From contig QHRT01000014.1 in assembly GCA_003220195.1 (NCBI GenBank), positions 1 to 25,749 on the forward strand: DNA of 25,749 nucleotides, given 5' to 3'. This document shows positions 22,598 to 25,749 of this stretch, one piece after another (the first letter of the stretch is position 1; every line of letters begins with the position of its first letter). A program made the position numbers and the translations under genes. The notes beneath the pieces are model-generated. The model was not told where the DNA came from and did not search any database. It saw only the letters and a program-made list of their open reading frames with translations. This DNA comes from Candidatus Rokuibacteriota bacterium (GTDB lineage Bacteria; Methylomirabilota; Methylomirabilia; Rokubacteriales; CSP1-6).

Positions 22598-22978
22598 TCA
22601 CTCGTCCTCGATCTCGTGCAGCTGCTCGTCGTCGAGGCCGAAATAATGCCCGAGCTCGTGCATCACCGTGTCGCGCACGACCTGCGCCATCTCCTCGATC
22701 GTCCGGCAGTCTTCTTCGATCGGCCCCTGATAGATCGTGATCGTGTCGGGCAGACAGTTGCCGTAATACGAGTCGCGCTGGGTGAGGTCGACGCCGCGGT
22801 AGAGGCCGTAGAGCGTGTCGGGCGGCTCGATGCCCATGTCGGCGAGCGTCTCGTCATCGGCCCAGTCCTCGACGACGACGACGACGTTGTCGACCTGCTC
22901 TTTGAATCGACGGGGAAGCTTTCGGAGCGCCCGCTCGACGAGCCTCTCGAACTCGGCTCTCTTCATGCGCCGGGCCAT
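22598..22978 (-). CDS. Zincin-like metallopeptidase family protein
   Basis: The 126-residue small zincin-fold protein belongs to the bacterial metallopeptidase family (PF06262-like). The catalytic motif is VMHELGHYFGLDD: H107 and H111 are zinc ligands, E108 is the general base and D116 a probable third ligand. LYGLYRGVDLTQRDSYYGN and PDTITIYQGPIEEDC are the family's conserved middle. The biological substrate is unknown. Two in-frame ATGs (22978, 22966) both lack good ribosome sites; I took the longer. The rel gene ends 17 bases upstream, so translation may depend on read-through from rel. The 3' end is acidic (HEIEDE). Confidence 0.88.
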   Translation of the reverse strand: MARRMKRAEFERLVERALRKLPRRFKEQVDNVVVVVEDWADDETLADMGIEPPDTLYGLYRGVDLTQRDSYYGNCLPDTITIYQGPIEEDCRTIEEMAQVVRDTVMHELGHYFGLDDEQLHEIEDE

Positions 22979-22995
22979 GGGCCTGGCCGGAACCG

Positions 22996-25137
22996 CTACA
23001 TGCCGCGGACGCGCTCGACCGCGGCGACGTCCGAGACCTGACGGATCGCGCCCATGATCTCCTGGAGCTGCCGCAGGTCGGCGACCTCGATCACGAACGT
23101 GTTCGTTCCGCGGCGGTCGTCGGTCACGGTGACCTCGGCCTTCGTGATGTTGCCGTTGCGCGACGAGATCGCCCCGGTGATCTCGGCCAGGAGCCCCGGA
23201 CGATCGTTGCCGATGTAGACCGCGATCTTCACCGGTCTCTTCGCGGGCTCGGCGACGTCCCATTCGACGTCGATCAACCGTTCGCGATCCAGCACGCTCT
23301 TGGCGACGGTGAGGCAGTCGCGCGTGTGCACGGTGAGCCCGCGGCCGCGCGTGATGAAGCCGACGATCTGATCGCCGGGCAGCGGGTTGCAGCACTTCGC
23401 GAAGCGCACCAGGAGATCGTCGACGCCACGGATGCGGACGCCGTGCTCGGGACTCGGACGCGTGGTGGTCGACGGCCGAGGCCGTTCCGGCGCCTCCAGG
23501 AGCCCGTTCGGCGAGAGCTTCCCGAGGATCTGCTGGGGCGACGCTTTCCCGTAACCGATCGAGGCGAGCACGTCCTCGACGCCCGGCAATCCGAGGTCCG
23601 ACGCCAGGCGCTTGAATTCCTCGCCGCCGAGCAGCGTCGCCGGGTTCAGGCGGTATTTCTTGGCCTCGCGCTCGAACAGCTCGCGGCCGAGCTCGATCGA
23701 GCGCGCGCGCTCCTGCACCTTGAGCCACTGGTTGATCTTCGTGCGCGCGCGGGTCGACTTGACGAACGCGAGCCAGTCGCGACTCGGATGCGCGTTCGGC
23801 GACGTGACGATCTCGATGATGTCCCCTTGCCGGAGCTGCGTCCGGAGCGTCACGAGCTTGCCGTTGACCTTCGCGCCGACGCACCGTTCGCCGACCTGCG
23901 TGTGGACGGCGTAGGCGAAGTCGATCGGCGTCGCCCCTTCCGGCAAAGCCTTGACGTCGCCCTTCGGCGTGAAGACGTAGACCTCGTCGGGAAAGAGGTC
24001 GACGCGCACGGTGTCCAGGAACTCTCGCGGGTCCTTCGTGTCCTGCTGGGCTTCCATGAGCTGGCGCAGCCAGACCAGCGACTCGTCGAACTTGTCCTTC
24101 CCGGTCTTCTTCTCCTTGTAGAGCCAGTGCGCCGCGATGCCCTCCTCGGCGATCCGGTGCATGTCCCAGGTGCGAATCTGGATCTCGACGGGATCGCCGT
24201 TCGGACCGATCACCGTCGTGTGGAGGGACTGGTACATGTTCACCTTGGGCATCGCGATGAAGTCCTTGAAGCGGCCGGGCACCGGCTTCCACAAGGAATG
24301 CACCACGCCGAGCGTGCCGTAGCAGTCGCGCACCGAGCTCGTGATCACGCGGACCGCGGTCAGGTCGTAGATCTCGTCGAACTCGCGGCCCTGCTCGTGC
24401 ATCTTCTTCCAGATCGAGTAGAAGTGCTTCGGGCGACCGCGGATCTGCGAGTCGATGCCGACCTCCGAGAGCTTCTGCTCCAGGATGGCGATGACATGGT
24501 TGATGTCCGCCTCGCGCTCGAGCCGACGCTTGGCGACGCGGCGCTGGAGGTCGACGTAGGCGTCGGAATGGAGGCGCCGCAGCGCCAGGTCTTCCAGCTC
24601 CGCCTTGACCTTCGCCATGCCGAGCCGATGCGCGAGCGGCGCGTAGATGTCGAGCGTCTCCTGGGCGACCTTGCGGCCCCTCTCCGAGGGGAGATAGTCG
24701 AGCGTGCGCATGTTGTGGAGCCGGTCGGCGAGCTTGATCATGAGGACGCGGAGGTCCCGCGCCATCGCCACGATCATCTTCCGGAAGTTCTCGGCCTGCC
24801 GCTCCTCGCGCGACGAGAAGGCCAGCTTGCCGAGCTTGGTCACGCCATCGACGAGCTCCGCGATCTCGCGCCCGAACTCGCGCTCGAGCTGCTCCTTGGT
24901 CGCCGGAGTGTCTTCGAGGACGTCGTGCAGCAGGCCCGCGGTGACCGTGGTGACGTCCATCTTGAAGCCCGCCAGGAGGCGCGCGACTTCGACCGGGTGG
25001 GAGAGATACGGCTCGCCGGACGCGCGCTGCTGACCGAGGTGACAGGCCTCGGAGAACCGGTACGCGCGCTCGACCAGGTCGAGGCTCGCGTTCCCGTCCT
25101 TCGGGATCTCGTCGAGCAGCGTCTGGATCTCGGTCAC
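22996..25137 (-). CDS. rel: Bifunctional (p)ppGpp synthetase/hydrolase
   Basis: The 713-residue RelA/SpoT homologue makes and degrades the stringent-response alarmone. The HD hydrolase domain is intact (H47, H71-D72, E75-D76 in LLHDVLED, D138 in KLADRLHN). The synthetase domain has RPKHFYSIWKKM, D258 (YDLTAVRV), RFKD at 289-292 (the motif of bifunctional enzymes, where RelA-only enzymes have ExDD) and E318 (VEIQIRTWDMHRIAEEGIAAHW). A TGS domain (about 385-445) and a C-terminal ACT domain (about 640-713) complete the standard layout, so length and order are normal. The start is GTG 25137 with GGGGGA about 10 bases upstream. secF lies 41 bases upstream on the same strand. Confidence 0.96.
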   Translation of the reverse strand: MTEIQTLLDEIPKDGNASLDLVERAYRFSEACHLGQQRASGEPYLSHPVEVARLLAGFKMDVTTVTAGLLHDVLEDTPATKEQLEREFGREIAELVDGVTKLGKLAFSSREERQAENFRKMIVAMARDLRVLMIKLADRLHNMRTLDYLPSERGRKVAQETLDIYAPLAHRLGMAKVKAELEDLALRRLHSDAYVDLQRRVAKRRLEREADINHVIAILEQKLSEVGIDSQIRGRPKHFYSIWKKMHEQGREFDEIYDLTAVRVITSSVRDCYGTLGVVHSLWKPVPGRFKDFIAMPKVNMYQSLHTTVIGPNGDPVEIQIRTWDMHRIAEEGIAAHWLYKEKKTGKDKFDESLVWLRQLMEAQQDTKDPREFLDTVRVDLFPDEVYVFTPKGDVKALPEGATPIDFAYAVHTQVGERCVGAKVNGKLVTLRTQLRQGDIIEIVTSPNAHPSRDWLAFVKSTRARTKINQWLKVQERARSIELGRELFEREAKKYRLNPATLLGGEEFKRLASDLGLPGVEDVLASIGYGKASPQQILGKLSPNGLLEAPERPRPSTTTRPSPEHGVRIRGVDDLLVRFAKCCNPLPGDQIVGFITRGRGLTVHTRDCLTVAKSVLDRERLIDVEWDVAEPAKRPVKIAVYIGNDRPGLLAEITGAISSRNGNITKAEVTVTDDRRGTNTFVIEVADLRQLQEIMGAIRQVSDVAAVERVRGM

Positions 25138-25178
25138 GGGACCATCATCCCCCGTAAATGTAAGAGTTTACCTACGCT

Positions 25179-25749
25179 TCAGGCCTTCGCGACCGCTTTT
25201 TTCCTTCCGGCCAGCCGGCCCTCGACGTACTCGGTCCAGTCCACGACCAGGGCCGCGGTGGTCGAGTACGTGCCCGTGATGACCCCGACCAGGAGCACGA
25301 ACGCGAAGTCCTCGAGGACCTTGCCCGCGAAGAAAAACAGGATCACGGCGGAGAGGAGCACGGTGAGCGAGGTCAGAATCGTCCGGGACAGGGTCTGGTT
25401 GACCGCGTCGTTCATCTGGCTGGCAAAGGTCTTGCCCTTGGGGATGGCTCTCGTGCGGTTCTCGCGCAGCCGGTCGTACGCCACGATCGTGTCGTTGACC
25501 GAGAAGCCGATGATGGTCAGGAGAGCGGCGAGCACCGGCAGTGAGAACTCGCGGTGCATGAGCGAGATCGCGCCCAGGCACACCAGCACGTCGTGGAACA
25601 CCGCGACGACGGCGGCGGCGCCGCCCTTGAGATCGAAGCGCAGCGCGATGTAGGCGAGGATGCCGACCAGGCTCACCAGCACCGCCTTCACAGCATCCAG
25701 CTGGAGCTCCTTCCCCACTTGAGGACCGACGAACTCCACGCGGCGGATC
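25179..25749 (-). CDS. secF: Protein translocase subunit SecF (5' end beyond window)
   Basis: This is the C-terminal part, about 190 residues, of SecF, the membrane partner of SecD that uses the proton gradient to drive late steps of Sec protein export. The frame is open through the right edge (RRVEFVGPQVGKEL, the conserved periplasm-to-membrane junction). Five hydrophobic segments follow, matching TM2-TM6. Between them are RFDLKGGAAAVVAVFHDV and the hallmark GFSVNDTIVAYDRLRENR. The C-terminus is a short basic tail (AGRKKAVAKA). The true start lies outside, and the codon at 25739 is internal. secD probably lies further upstream. No recJ gene lies between secF and rel, unlike in many relatives. 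Confidence 0.95.
   Translation of the reverse strand, partial: IRRVEFVGPQVGKELQLDAVKAVLVSLVGILAYIALRFDLKGGAAAVVAVFHDVLVCLGAISLMHREFSLPVLAALLTIIGFSVNDTIVAYDRLRENRTRAIPKGKTFASQMNDAVNQTLSRTILTSLTVLLSAVILFFFAGKVLEDFAFVLLVGVITGTYSTTAALVVDWTEYVEGRLAGRKKAVAKA

Noticed and set aside
21132..22600. Search for an AbiEii-type nucleotidyltransferase or other toxin beside the AbiEi-like gene
   Set aside because: No frame with a nucleotidyltransferase motif on either strand; neighbours are rpmB and the zincin.
25154..25171. GTAAA/TTTAC inverted repeat between secF and rel
   Set aside because: Only 5 bp with an 8-base spacer; no promoter or terminator context to support a role.

Overview
The window is a GC-rich, densely coded bacterial chromosome segment. 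Most genes use ATG or GTG starts behind strong GGAGG-type ribosome sites. No rRNA, tRNA, CRISPR array or insertion sequence was seen. The mix of an orphan CoxG-like protein, an ACMSD-type amidohydrolase, a UbiD-family decarboxylase, a ThDP enzyme, a double-zinc-ribbon cyclase/AAA/TPR protein and standard housekeeping genes resembles soil or groundwater lineages such as Rokubacteria/Methylomirabilota. That placement is inference from gene content only.

Layout. 45-536 (-): small exported protein with an 11-residue-repeat Lys/Glu/Trp tail. 716-4398 (+): tight three-gene catabolic operon of an ACMSD-type amidohydrolase (internally damaged), a ThDP-dependent acetolactate-synthase-like enzyme and a D-2-hydroxyacid dehydrogenase. 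4395-4712 (-): small conserved hypothetical. 4925-5989 (+): exported NAPE-PLD-like metallo-beta-lactamase hydrolase. 6003-9368 (-): 1121-residue zinc-ribbon/class III cyclase/AAA/TPR signalling protein, with a NUDIX hydrolase just upstream at 9376-9843. 9910-12665 (+): UbiD-family decarboxylase (internally damaged) followed by an acyl-CoA/acyl-acid ligase. 12645-14857 (-): PduO-type cobalamin adenosyltransferase, an enolase-superfamily enzyme and a CoxG/SRPBCC protein. 15006-15263 (+): small secreted or lipoprotein-like Ser/Pro-rich protein whose ribosome site lies inside a perfect hairpin.

15340-20889 (-): housekeeping run recG, rsmD, coaD, a class I aminotransferase (internally damaged) and a CLP1-like P-loop kinase. 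20940-21131 (+): rpmB, divergent from recG. 21218-22430 (-): AbiEi-like winged-helix protein with a recognisable promoter and operator-like palindrome, followed by two tandem 13-codon genes encoding the same peptide, MAAKKKAAKKKKK, with different synonymous codons. 22598-25749 (-): zincin-fold metallopeptidase, Rel/SpoT (p)ppGpp synthetase/hydrolase and the C-terminal part of SecF, which runs off the right edge.

Two points stand out. First, three separate enzyme genes have each lost a short conserved stretch and resume in the +1 frame. In the aminotransferase this removes the PLP lysine, and in UbiD it probably removes the prFMN-site arginine. Either these are pseudogenes or the assembly has collapsed short segments. 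Second, the AbiEi-like gene lacks its usual AbiEii toxin partner and is instead followed by duplicated Lys-rich micropeptide genes, which is the best candidate here for something undescribed. No intergenic stretch exceeds 300 bases.
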